From assembly GCA_022432975.1 (NCBI GenBank), contig CM039506.1, positions 12,847,506 to 12,911,505 on the forward strand: DNA of 64,000 nt. The letters are read 5' to 3'. The position numbers and the translations under genes are program-made. This DNA is from Begonia masoniana (lineage: Eukaryota; Streptophyta; Magnoliopsida; Cucurbitales; Begoniaceae). Shown here piece after piece: positions 1 through 10,870 of this stretch. Numbering within the stretch: the stretch's first letter is position 1; the number at the start of each line of letters is the position of its first letter. The notes below the pieces were generated by a model. That model was not told the DNA's origin, did no database searches, and saw only the letters and a program-made list of their open reading frames with translations.

Positions 1-2208
1 CATTCAACACTCACCTGTTATGGTCAGGAATCCAACCGATAGTATTACAACGCTTCCTTCTAATCATTTCCATTAGAAGATGGAAGTCTAGTAATTGATT
101 GACATTCGACGTTTGAATAACATATTGAAGACCATAGATATATTTAAATAAAATTCTACTTAATCACAACAAAAATTCAAGACCCGCTCTGATAATTCTA
201 TTTAGTTTGCTATTTCAAATTATATATTTTCTTTTTTAATTAGACAAATCATATATAATACGCAAGCAAAAACATATAGTAAAGAGATAGAGAAAGGGAT
301 AGCAAACACATTTGTTAACGTGGTTCAGCCAAACTGCCAACGTTCGCTCTCCAAGTCTTCTTCTTGAAGATTTTTTTTCCCAATAACCCTTTCGATTACA
401 AATGATTGAGATTCTGAGTGTCAATCAAACCTTACAATGATTGTTCACTGGCGTCACTCTTTTCATTGATTGAGCTTGTAGGTATCAATCGAACATTTTT
501 TACTCTTCAATGACGTCATCCTTTTCGGTTTCCATAAGTTACAAATAGTGGAGATAAATGTTTGAGTACAATGATCTAACTCTCTCAAGATGTAGAATCT
601 CAAGTTTAGAAATAGAAGAGATTAGGTTTTAGCTCATGATTCAAGGCTCTAATATTTGCAAGTGAACGAGCAACACTTCAGGATAAATGTTAGTCGAAAT
701 GTTGCACAACAGAGTGAAATTCTATTTATAGACATTTTTAAAATTCTTGAGCAGTAGTCGCCCTCTACTATTCCTCTGATCGTTAGCGATATAGCCATTA
801 GAGACATCAAAGAGCCAATGGCCTTTCCCGGGTACTTTAGTGGACTTCAGCTCTAGGTATTCGTAGAAGCATCAATTTGAATCCTTTTGTCTCTGAACAG
901 AACTTCTGCAAGATCCTCTAGGTGTCTGGGCTTCCACGTATTGCGTAGGGCGTCTGAGGCCCAAAAGGCTATCAGAACTGAGTGTCTGCTAGTTTTTCCA
1001 TTTTGCATTTGGCTCGGGACCGACATCTGTGCTTGATCTCAGGTCGCGCTCGCACATAGTGATTTTTAGCACTTTAATTCTTTTTTGATTGACCCTACAT
1101 CACAATTTTATCATCTTCTCCATAGATTAAATAAACAAGTTAGTACATCAAAATATCAACTTTCAAAAGTATTTTCAAAGTGAACATATTATAATCCATC
1201 AAAAATATTGTCATAACCATCAATAACTTACAATAATACATTCAAATAATTACATTTATTATCAAAATAATTATATTTAATTTTAATTAAGCTACCACAT
1301 CACTCAACAGATAATTTGTAATAAGATTTCAACATTCCAATAGCCTAAAAAGTAGGATCTTGAAAAATGTAGAGGATTTATAAGTAAGATTTGGATTCTA
1401 AAAAGTAAAATGTCTTTTAAGGTGAAACCTAAAAACAAATTTGTTCGACTCTCAACAAAATATAAACAATATTCTATTATATGGTGGAGCTCAAGTCCTT
1501 CCATATAGTATCAAAGCTAAAACTTCACCAAAGTGTGGCCAGAATGAACATCAAACTGTCAAGGAGAGTGATTGTGATCGCCCACTTCTAGGAGGGCACG
1601 AGACCAAAAAGTATCAATTCTCACGTTGCTTGGAAAATATTGAGGGATATAGTTCATAAATAAAGTTAGATTTCTAACTTATTCAATGCCAAAGTCACAA
1701 TATTATACTATATTGTAGATTGGGTTCTTAAACATATTAACCAATGAAATAAAAAGTGTATAACATTGATTTTCATTGCATTTCTCTAAAATAAATATCT
1801 AATTTAGATTGTATTAAGATGAAAATAATATAAGTTGTGTTGGTATTTAGTTTAGTGAGATTATTTGAACAACTTTCTTGCTCATCAAAATAATTGATTC
1901 ACGAGAATTATTATTATTATCGTTTAAGTACTCTAATGGGGACTATCTTGTGGAATATCAATTTGGACTCCAGCTGTAAACGCAGGCAAAATGTTTAAGT
2001 GCTGTAAAAAAACTGAGTCTCGTTGACACTCTGTGATATGACAAAGATGTTGTAATTTTTGAAATGTATTCCCTAAAAATAAACCCAAAATCTTTATCGA
2101 AAAAGGAAGAATCATTTATTAGAACAAATAGAAAACAATATTTGGGTTATTGATAATCTTCTAAATAAATTTTAAAATTCTGCAATAATTTATAAGTAAT
2201 TGATATAC
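1..2208. other. AT-rich left flank, no gene recognised
   Basis: No convincing coding region, RNA gene or bounded mobile element is visible. Open frames are short and without family signatures. The stretch around 280-420, with a GTGGTTCAGCC motif, resembles the ends of plant copia LTRs but has no defined boundaries, so this is only a suspicion. The segment lies left of a large Mutator-like insertion, so it was originally continuous with the sequence beginning at 10871. Confidence 0.4.
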
Positions 2209-2262
2209 CTGGGCCTCTCTTCGTTCAACAATATCCAAGGTAACAGACAGAAAGACATCCTC
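2209..2262 (-). other. Exon-like segment next to the MULE insertion
   Basis: On the minus strand this 54-bp segment is open for 18 codons (beginning EDVFLSVTLDIVERREAQ). It is preceded by a TAATAG acceptor and followed by a GTATAT donor, as expected of a small plant exon. No family is recognised and no confident neighbouring exon was found. If real, it belongs to a minus-strand gene whose upstream intron was entered by the Mutator-like element a few bases from the acceptor. Chance resemblance is quite possible. Confidence 0.2.
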
Positions 2263-2275
2263 CTATTACACAAAA

Positions 2276-2607
2276 GGAAAATTACCAAAAACGACCACCA
2301 ACTACGTGAGTTTTCCGAATTCAACCACAAACAAAATTTTCTAACAATTCAAACCACCACGTATTGAAAATCTGCCAAATATAACCACGCCGGACGGACG
2401 GACCTGGATTGCGTCCGTCCAGACCAAATTTGGCCCCAACCCGGACGGACTGCTAAAAGTACCGTCGGTCCCCAATTTATCGTTCAATCATAATCTGCCA
2501 CGTAGTCGCCACGTAGCCCGTTCGGACTCTGTAAATCCCCGTCCGTCCAGGTTAACTTAAAAATTTCCCGGACGGACGGAATATTTGCTCGTCCGTCCGG
2601 GTGCTCG
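2276..2607 (+). repeat. Left terminal inverted repeat of the MULE
   Basis: Matches the reverse complement of 10530-10861 from the first base, with roughly 15 mismatches by eye. Three CGGACGGAC hairpins lie inside it. The match becomes patchy after about 2607, although a short shared block around CCGAGCCCTA (about 2803) reappears in the right subterminal region. Confidence 0.93.
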
Positions 2608-2975
2608 ATATGAAAACCAGCGAAAAAGGGTATTTGGATTTTTCACCGGAGACAAAAACATCGACAGAAGGCGACGAAATTACACTTTTCACTCAGAAAC
2701 TTTGAAATTTTTCGTAGATTTACGATAAAAAAGCGTCTGTGGTAATTTCTTTATCAATTCTGATTTATTTCCTTCAAGTTTTAACCTAAATAACGCGACA
2801 ATCCGAGCCCTAATTCGAAAAGGGGAAAAATGTGGCAATCGGACGGACGGGAAAATATAGAGTCCGTCCGGGTGCCTTCATTGAATAAAACCCGGACGGA
2901 CGCATAAAAAGGCGTCCGTCGGGGGACCTTCATTTAATTATACCCGGACGGACGCGTAAAAATGCGTCCGTCCGG
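2391..2975. repeat. Left array of CGGACGGAC hairpins
   Basis: Six short inverted repeats are visible at about 2391-2422, 2441-2472, 2567-2601, 2840-2872, 2891-2923 and 2943-2975. Each has a CGGACGGAC arm, an AT-rich spacer of roughly 10-15 bases and a GTCCGTCCG arm. The last three lie inside the terminal repeat boundary, so the array is not just a consequence of the inverted repeat. It covers the probable promoter and leader of the transposase gene. Binding sites for an element protein, or transcript stem-loops, are possible; neither is shown by sequence alone. Confidence 0.9.
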
Positions 2976-5070
2976 CCGAAACCAAATATACTTAATTTTT
3001 TTTTTCTTTTTCAATTTTTCTGTTCATTTATTGAGTGTATATGAAATTATATTATTGTCAAAACTATTTTGTATTCAATTCATAGGATATTGTTTGACTT
3101 GAATAAAATTTTGATTTTTTTTATAAATAATTGTCGCAAATGGCTTAGAGATTGGATGATGTAAATGAGCCTGCGAACATAGACTGGTATATGGAGGAGG
3201 ACGCTCCCATGTACGGTGATATTCAAGCATTTGACCACTTAGAGGGTGATGGAGAAATACAAGTGTGTTCAATTTCAAAAACATTAGACGATGAGCTACG
3301 AACACCATTCAATTCTGAGGATGACGAGGTGCAAAGCAGACAAACAAGGGTTGCAGATTCTGGTGATTTTGCTTTGAGTAGAAAATATATATCTTTGCAG
3401 GCCATTAGAAATGAAATACGAGACTATTCTTTGAAAAAATGATATGATATCAAGATTGTTAAAAGTAGGAGGGACAGATTGATAGTAAAATATAAAGGAG
3501 TAGATTGTCAATGGCATCTGCATGCGTCGGCCATGCAAAATGAGGCCACCTTCCAAATAAAGTCATACTGTAATGATCATAATTGCGTAAGGGTATTGGA
3601 TAATCGACACGCTACAGCAAAGTGGTTGGTAACAACTTATGCAGATAGGTTCAAAAGTCAATCTGACTGGCCCATTCATGATATTATCGAAACTGTGAGG
3701 CGGGAACACAAAGTTAACATTAAGCCAAGCCTTGCGAGAAGAGGAAGAACTCAAGCAAAAGAAGCTAATTTCGGGAGGAACGAAGAACAACTGAAGATAC
3801 TTCGTTCTTACGGAGCTGAAATATTAAGATCAAATTCAGGGGGCACACTGGTAACAGATGGTGACCTGGTCGTTGAAGATAGAAATGAGAAGATGATATT
3901 TAAAAGAATGTACATGTGTATGGCTGTTTGCAAAGCAGGATTGTTGGATATGGGCAGACCTCTTATTTGTTTAGATGGATGTCATCTGAAGGGAGCCTGC
4001 CCCGGCCAATTACTCACGGCCGTGAGTATTGATGGCAACAATGGTATATATCCCATAGCTGTTGCCAATGTGGAATCAGAATCCCAAGTCTCGTGGAAGT
4101 GGTTTTTGGAGATATTGCGAAACGACTTAGGGATTGACGAAGGCCGAGGATGGACATTTGTGTCGGATCGACAGAAGGTATATATTGTTATTACTATTAT
4201 TATTTGGATCGACAGAAGTTATTGTTTTAATCTGAGCCTGTTTTTCTTTAAAATTGCAGGGATTGTTGAATGCTGTGGACGAGATATTTGGTTTAGCCGA
4301 ACACCGTTTCTGCCAGAGACATATGTATGCAAACTACAAAGGAAAATTTCCGGGTCTATCGTATAAAGATGTGATGTGGAATGCAGCAAGGGCAACAACA
4401 AGGGAATATTTTGAGCTAGTAATGAGGAAAGTATATAAGCTCAATAAGGATGCCCATGCATGGCTTCAACGAACACCACCTAGATTTTGGGTCAGTCATG
4501 CATTTTTGACAATTCCCAAGTGTGACTTGGGCTTGAATAATTTATGTGAGTCTTTCAATTCAGTTCTTTTGCCGGCCCGGAACATGCCGATTTTGACGAT
4601 ATTCGAGATGATTCGAAAGACCCTGATGACACGCATTGTCAAAAAACACGAGGAGATGCTCAAGGTAGAAGATGTTCTGTGTCCTAAAATTAGGAATAAG
4701 CTAGAGAGGCTGAAAGGGACAGCTTACGATTGGAGGGCTGAGTTAGCGGGAAATGCACTGTTTCAGGTTTGTTCAACTTGTTCATAGTGATATGTTCTTC
4801 TTAGTTTGTTCTACTTGTTCATACTGAATTTGTTTATGCACTGTTTCAGGTTAGCAATGGGGACGAACAATATATCGTTGACCTCAATGAAGGCGAGTGC
4901 GCATGTCGAGGGTGGGAGATTTCTGGAATCCCTTGTGTTCACGTCGTTGCATGCATTAATTTGTTGAGAAAGCCGATGGAAGATTATGTTCATATATATT
5001 ATCATCGACACACATATCTGGAGATGCATTCGCACTTCATTCGTCCCATTAATGGACAACAAATGTGGCC

Positions 5071-7240
5071 TGTAACGCCCCGAATTCACTGAACCCGGTT
5101 CGTCACACAAAACCCGTACACGAACTAAAAACTTCATTCATAATTTAAAATCTTGCAGCGGAATTAATTTAAGTAACTTAGAGTTAAACAAAACCATAAA
5201 GTGTTTGGATAATCGGATAAAATGTTCGAGATAAATCGACCAAAAAAAAAATAAAGGTTTAAATCACAAAACACTATTAAAACTCTAAAGACAACCACAT
5301 CTGCCGGTGGAAAAAAAAAAATCAACGGAAGAAGCAGACACAGCAAATATAAGACCCTGCCGATGACGTGGACCTGAAGACTTGGAACTGAAAGACATTT
5401 CTCGGCGGGCTGCACCTACCGATGACGTCAACACAACTTCATCTGCCGATGACGTCAGTACAATTTCATCTGCCGATGACGTCAGCACGATTTCATCTGC
5501 CGATGACGTCAGCACAACTTCATCTGCCGATGAAGTCAACATGACTTCATCTGCCGATGAAGCCAACACAACTGCACATACAACTTCAACTGCCGATGAA
5601 GTCAACATGACTTCATCTGCCGATAGAAATAGGTCTATATCTATCGATAGAAATAAGGCTACATCTTCCGATGCCTTTACTGAAGACATCATCCGATAGA
5701 AATTTGGATACACCTACCGATAGACATCTCCTTCCGATAGGTTCAAACTACTCAACTTCTGCCGATAGAATGCATCTACCGACAGATAACAAGACACATC
5801 CCATCTACCGATAAATCCAGGGCGACATTCTGGCTACTTCTAATTATACAATATAACTCCATTTATGAAAAAGAATTTATTTGCCTTACTGAAATCACTC
5901 AGAAAAGGATTCAAACCCATGTATTGCTTAAAATCCAACAAGTGCAAATCTTCAAACCTCAGCGGAAAGTCATTATCAAATAATAAAACTCAATTTGTTC
6001 AAAACGCTGAAATCACTACTGTTATGAAAACTCGATCCATCTAAAATAAAGCATTGATAATAAAACCTTCACTCCAACAGACATCAATTAAACTGCCCCA
6101 TCAGCTGCCAGAACATTGTGTGGATGCACTCCTCCAACCCAACTAGCCTTCTGTGAACTCAGTAAACACACCTGCTAAAGCTTCTTCACCTACATCACAA
6201 AACTCATCTATTAGCCTAATGCTAAGCAAGTAAAGCAATAGTGAAATGAAATACTGAATCATAATTTCCTAAACATGCAGTTTCTACTTTTCTCATCTCA
6301 GTTGCATATTCATCGTTTCTATACAGATCCCCCTGTGAAATTGGGAGTTGGATCATTTCTCCCAAAGTATAAATATCCACTGGCTCGTTAAGGGTTGGAT
6401 TAATTCCCCTAACAGCAAATCTGATACTCATAACTGTTCAGATCCCCCTGTCGGATTGGGAAGTGGATCACTTTTCCCAAAACCTCAATCCACTGGCTCA
6501 TTAAGGGTTGGATTAATTCCCTTAACAGCAAATCTGCTTCACGTACTGTTTCAATCTGTTCATTCCTTGCCGATTCAAAACATGTAAATTCATTTTCGTA
6601 CATTTCAAAATATGATGCATGACAACTGGAAATAAACACACAACATACACAAATCCTACTGTTTTGTGATGTAGGCCCGAAGGCACAAACAAACTCTACT
6701 TACCTGGTCTCCTGGAAATCGCTCGGTTTCAACTACTTGAAAGCCCTGTTCACCTAGTGTCATAAACAGAACACTAATCAGAACTTCACTAAATCTCATC
6801 CCACACCATTCACGAATCTAAGGAGCTAGCTTAGAACTTCGGGCCATCGCACATTCTTGGTTCAGCACTAAACTCGAACTCAGCTCACTCACAGCATTCA
6901 CCAAGTTACACACGCATTGCACTCCCGCTATCTACTCACTATAATATCGAGAAGATGAATGGAAAACTTACCTAGGTCGAAGGTGAATCTCGCGAGGAAG
7001 ATCGCCTAGAGAGCTCGTCTGCCTGAGCTGAAACCCGACGAGGAAATGGTATGAAATGGTGGCGGCTACAGTGCATTAAACCCAACCCTCTTCCCTTAAA
7101 TACGTTATCCACTCTTTGAAAATTGCAATTTACTCTAATGCCCTTTGCCAAGTTATTTAATAACCCTACTTAATTTATTGACTAATAAAGTGTATTTTAT
7201 TAATAATAAAAGAGCTGGTTCGATAGGGCCGGGTGCTACA
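5071..7240. mobile_element. Solo LTR (gypsy-type) inside the MULE transposase
   Basis: Begins TGTAACGCCCCG and ends GGGTGCTACA, with a perfect 5-bp target duplication TGGCC (5066-5070 and 7241-7245). No coding sequence, primer-binding site or second LTR is present, so it is a solo LTR left by recombination. Length and TGTAAC...ACA ends suit a Ty3/gypsy chromovirus LTR, but the lineage is inferred. It interrupts the transposase at a Trp-Pro codon pair and the protein resumes in frame on the other side. Confidence 0.92.
5418..5622. repeat. 27-bp tandem repeat within the solo LTR
   Basis: About seven imperfect copies of a 27-bp unit built around CATCTGCCGATGACGTCAG. Because 27 is a multiple of three, both strands show long but meaningless repetitive reading frames. 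Later copies change GACGTC to GAAGTC. Confidence 0.85.
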
Positions 7241-7429
7241 TGGCCAGAACCAGAGAATAGGACCCCAATCATTCCGGGTCAGAGAAGGCCTCAACCTGGT
7301 AGGCCAAAGAAGAAAAGAATTCGTGATGTCGATGAGCCTTCTACCACTTCTCGTGGTCCGCGTGGTCTGACTTCTAAGAAGAAGTCTACGATGACGTGTC
7401 GTAAATGTGGACGCCAGGGGCATAACAGT

Positions 7430-8066
7430 CGCACATATTCTGAGAGGGGATCCACTTCGCGTGCTTCTGCTTCGCGTGACACATTTATGGGTTTTCGAAC
7501 CGTTGGCGGGACACAGGTACATTTTTACTATTATTCTCATAAACAAAATTTCGCTAATATGTTCTAATATAACACTCAATACGTGCAGGAATGTACTACA
7601 GACAATGAGGAAAGCGGCCATGAGAGAGAATGATGGATATCTTTGTCCGAAACTTCCACGAGAAAATGATTCGCTCGGACAACTATCTTTTTGCCCCCGG
7701 TACCATATCCCAGTCTTCTTTGAAGGCTCATAGCCTTTGAAGAAACACGCACATGTTCTGAGAGGGGATTCATTTCACGTGCTTCTGCTTCGCGTGACAC
7801 ATTTATGAGTTTCCGAACCGTTGGCTGGACACAGGTACATTTTTACTATTATTCTCATAAACAAAATTTCGCTATTATATTCTAATATAACTCTCAATAC
7901 GTGCAGGAATCTACTACAGGCAATGAGGAAAGCGGCCATGAGAGAGAATTATTGATATCTTTGTCTGAAACTTCCACGAGAAAATGATTCGCTCGGACAA
8001 CTATCTTTTTGCCCACGGTACCATATCCTGGTCTTCTTTGAAGGCTCATAGCCTTTGAAGAAACAC
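7430..8066. repeat. 318-bp tandem duplication at the transposase 3' end
   Basis: Two direct copies, 7430-7747 and 7748-about 8066, differ at scattered sites. Each holds the end of exon 3, the last intron (donor GTACAT, acceptor GTGCAG) and the short last exon. Copy 1 supplies the complete reading frame, ending at TGA 7631-7633; copy 2 is redundant. A third fragment starting CCATGAGAGAGAATGATGG follows at about 8068. Confidence 0.88.
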
Positions 8067-8572
8067 GCCATGAGAGAGAATGATGGAAGACGATGACATA
8101 CAGATGGTGGAGAGCAGATCATCTTTATTTTATGCATATTTGATGTATCTTATAGTTTATACAGCAAATTGTATTTTATAATGCCCAAATTCAACTTTTC
8201 TAATGTCCCTTTTATAATTAAAGTGAGAACAAAATTAGAAATTTGGGTAGAGTTTCCTTTGTTTTTAGTCTCCCCCACAGCTAGTATCATCCTGCATATC
8301 TGAATATCCAAACAGTTCCAGTATTTTGCCTCAAACATCAATTGCATCCACCAAAAATAAATATGACTAATGTATATCAAATTAATGAATATCCAACTAC
8401 AAGTACTACAAATTTTTATCATTCAAATACAGTACATCATCAAAGTTTTAAAAAAAAAAATCTGTCTCTGTGCATCGCCCTCTGTCGTCCCCTCTCTGCA
8501 CGTAATGAAAGAAAGTTAGATTATAATGAGTTGAAATGTAATTAATAATGAGAAAAATAGGTTCAAATATAC
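8067..8572. other. Convergent intergenic region inside the MULE
   Basis: Lies between the 3' ends of the two convergent MULE genes. AT-rich, with no supported coding frame. It presumably holds both polyadenylation regions. No distinct terminator-like structure was recognised. Confidence 0.5.
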
Positions 8573-10246
8573 CTAAGCTTGGGCAGCTTCGTCATCTCCA
8601 GCCCCCGACAGCACACCCTCGTCATCTCCAGCCCCCGGCAGCACACCCTCGTCATCTCCACCCCCGGTCAGGAGTACCTCATCATCGTCACCATCGGCAT
8701 CACCTCTCCCAAGATCGTCGGGATCAAAGGTATGGACCTCTATCCAATCCTGGATGATCCGTCTAGTCTCTCTGTGGTAATCCATCATCTCTGTGAGGTA
8801 CTCCATAATGTTTGCTCGACCAGACGCCGCCTCTGATCGAACAGTCTGCACCTCCGTTCGAATTGACGCCACCTCTGTTCGAACAGCCTCCACCTCCGCT
8901 CGAACAGTCTCTATCAGCGTCCTAATAGAAGCCATATCTGCGGGAGGCACGATCTGAGGGGGGAGTTGCCCTCGATGAGGGTGTTGAAGCACAGGAGGGG
9001 GCCGAACATCATTCCCTTCCGTCCACCTTCCGTCGACCTCATGCAGCCTCATCTTCACCAAATGCAGCCTGCCAAATGCATCCGCAGGCCGCTGTGGTAT
9101 AGTCTGTGCCCCTCGCGGTAACTGAATCTGAAAATGCTCAATAATCTTCTAAATTGTCTTGTACACGAGGTTCTTGGTACGTGTGCGTGAGATCTCACTA
9201 ATGTGACTCAGAATCACATAGTCGGGGTCGAAGAAGTTACCGCTATACAATTTCTCCATGACATAGAGACACATGTAGCTAACATGATCTCTATGTCCAA
9301 CGCGCGGTAGAATGATGTGTGCTATAAGGTTGTGGATGACGCGAGCTTTCACATTCATATCTTTTGCTCCTGGCTTCACGATATCTACAATATCAGCGTT
9401 CCGATGAATCTGTCTAATGAATGCTATTCCCTCCGCTGTGGCAAGCATGGGACATTTTTTCTGGGCATGGTAATACTTTTCTGCCTCTTCTGCGTGAAAG
9501 CCAAGCACCTCATTCACAACCTGCGACGTCACTTCATACTCCTCACCCAATATGTAGGTCTTTACAACTCCCGACCTCGCAGAAAATCTCATGTTCGCAT
9601 AGAATAGGCGAACCATTTTTTCACAGCTGACTCCCCGAATAGTGTAGAGTCCTTGAAGTCCGATTCTGTCAAACATTTCTTTTATCTCTAAGGACTCTCA
9701 TCCTGAAAATTTTTAATAACAAATGAATAAGACTAGTTCAATGAAATATTGTAGAAACAATTTGTAAGAATAATTGGCTCAACCTGTAAAGTCCACCATC
9801 TTTGTCAACGACACCTTTCGGTGTACTATATCCAGTTGATATTGCTCTCGACAAAGTTGACTGCGAAAGTCCTTCGATTGTGAGGTCGATGTAGCTGGCT
9901 GTGACGAGCTGGGAGCCGAGGAGCTGGGCAGTGGCTGTGAGGCCCTTGGAGGTGCCTGTGGAGCACGTGGATGTGGCTCTGAGGCCCGTGAAACTGACTG
10001 TGGGACCGGTAATTGTGGCTGTAAGGCCCGTGGAGGTCGAGGTGGTTGTGAGGGCAGTGGAGATGGCTGTGACATCGCTGGCCGCTTCGATGGTCCACCT
10101 TGTGACGTCGAATCCTTCTTTCGTTTATAATCAATTTTATCTGCTATTTTCGTAAACTCTGCAAATTGGAAAATTCCAAGATTAGCCACAATAACTCGAA
10201 CCGTGGCGAAAATCAGAGCCCAGTGAAACTCGGCCTTCACAGCCAT
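8573..10246 (-). pseudogene. Accessory MULE gene, 'putative plant transposon protein'-like
   Basis: Reading leftward from 10246, the first exon (to about 9784) encodes a basic, then strongly Pro/Ser-rich segment. An intron follows; the frame stays open if the acceptor ends at 9697. The next part has VRLFYANM, a VTSQVVNEVLGF segment and a long helical region ending LVYKTI. This resembles the plant-specific domain often annotated 'putative plant transposon protein' (named from memory). A TAG at 9149-9151 breaks the frame, which continues in phase to 8573 with heptad repeats of the ETVRAEV/EAVRTEV kind (likely coiled coil) and an acidic tail of 10-residue GAGDDEGVL repeats encoded by a 30-bp tandem repeat. 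Its start lies just inside the right hairpin array. The role is unknown; an accessory transposition or silencing-escape factor is only inference. Confidence 0.7.
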
Positions 10247-10248
10247 AA

Positions 10249-10748
10249 CCCGGACGGACTCAATATTGGTCTGTCCGTCCGGGTTAAGGCTATGATCACT
10301 TGGACGGACGGGTTGAAATCACGTCCGTCCGGGTAATTCTAAAAAACCGATTTTGACCTAGGGCTCGGATTTTTGCGTTCTAAACGTAAAAATTTAAACT
10401 AAATCAATACAAAAGGAGTAAGATATTACCTGATGCGTTTTTCACTTGAGAATCGCACAAGAAATTTGTAGAGCGTCGAGAGAAAACAAATTCCGGCCAC
10501 TGTGAATACCGGCTTTGAACGATTATAATTGAGGACCCGGACGGACAGGAAAATATTCCGTCCGTCCGGGAAATTTTTAAGTTAACCCGGACGGACGAGG
10601 ATTTACAGAGTTCGAACGGGCTACGTGGCGACTACGTGGCAGATTATGATTGAACGATAAATTGGGGACGGACGGTACTTTTAGCAGTCCGTCCGGGTTG
10701 GGGCCAAATTTGGTCTGGACGGATGCAATCCAGTTCCGTCCGTCCGGC
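10249..10748. repeat. Right array of CGGACGGAC hairpins
   Basis: Hairpins lie at about 10249-10283, 10301-10333, 10536-10570, 10665-10697 and 10725-10748, plus one unpaired copy near 10586. The first two are outside the terminal repeat and cover the probable leader of the minus-strand gene, mirroring the left end. Confidence 0.9.
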
Positions 10749-10861
10749 GTGGTTATATTTGGCAGATTTTCAATACGTGGTGGTTTGAATTGTTATAAAA
10801 TTTTGTTTGTGGTTGAATTCGGAAAACTCACGTAGTTGGTGGTCATTTTTGGTAATTTCCC
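10530..10861 (-). repeat. Right terminal inverted repeat of the MULE
   Basis: Reverse complement of 2276-2607, ending GGTAATTTCCC at 10861, directly followed by the second TACACAAAA target copy. Confidence 0.93.
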
Positions 10862-10870
10862 TACACAAAA

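Larger units (their letters stand above)
3140..7633 (+). pseudogene. MULE transposase (MURA-like), disrupted
   Basis: Exons by splice signals and frame: 3140-4177, 4260-4766, 4850-5070 continued at 7246-7516, and 7589-7633. The order is that of plant MURA-type transposases: an N-terminal DNA-binding region, the MULE DDE domain with LDGCHLKG (first Asp about residue 279) and SDRQ (second Asp about 343), an HRFCQRHMYANYKGKF motif after intron 1, a SWIM zinc finger (CACRGWEISGIPCVH) after intron 2, then RRPQPGRPKKKR and a CCHC-like CRKCGRQGHN tail. Damage: TAG at codon 3 (3146-3148), TGA at 3440-3442, and a solo LTR inserted in exon 3. Exactly one TSD copy must be removed for the frame to continue. 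A possible alternative start beyond the first stop lacks a good ATG. Confidence 0.92.
2276..10861 (+). mobile_element. Mutator-like element (MULE) with two convergent genes
   Basis: The element is bounded by a perfect 9-bp direct repeat TACACAAAA (2267-2275 and 10862-10870), the size typical of Mutator-superfamily target duplications. It begins GGAAAATTACCAAAA and ends with the near-exact reverse complement. Inverted repeats extend about 330 bp. Inside are a MULE transposase gene on + (3140-7633) and an unrelated gene on - (8573-10246), converging near 8.1-8.6 kb. This resembles the mudrA/mudrB layout of maize MuDR, but the second gene is not recognisably mudrB. The total of 8586 bp includes a later 2170-bp solo LTR. 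Both genes carry in-frame stops, so this copy is probably no longer autonomous. Confidence 0.95.

Noticed and set aside
2391..2975. Regularly spaced hairpins as a possible CRISPR array
   Set aside because: The repeats are palindromic motifs of unequal spacing in a plant transposon end, present at both ends; no Cas genes or bacterial context.
5285..5713. Long repetitive frames on both strands (SADDVST-like)
   Set aside because: By-product of the 27-bp minisatellite in the solo LTR at 5071-7240.
9901..10155. Plus-strand Val-rich frame
   Set aside because: Antisense shadow of the Pro/Ser-rich first exon of the minus-strand MULE gene.
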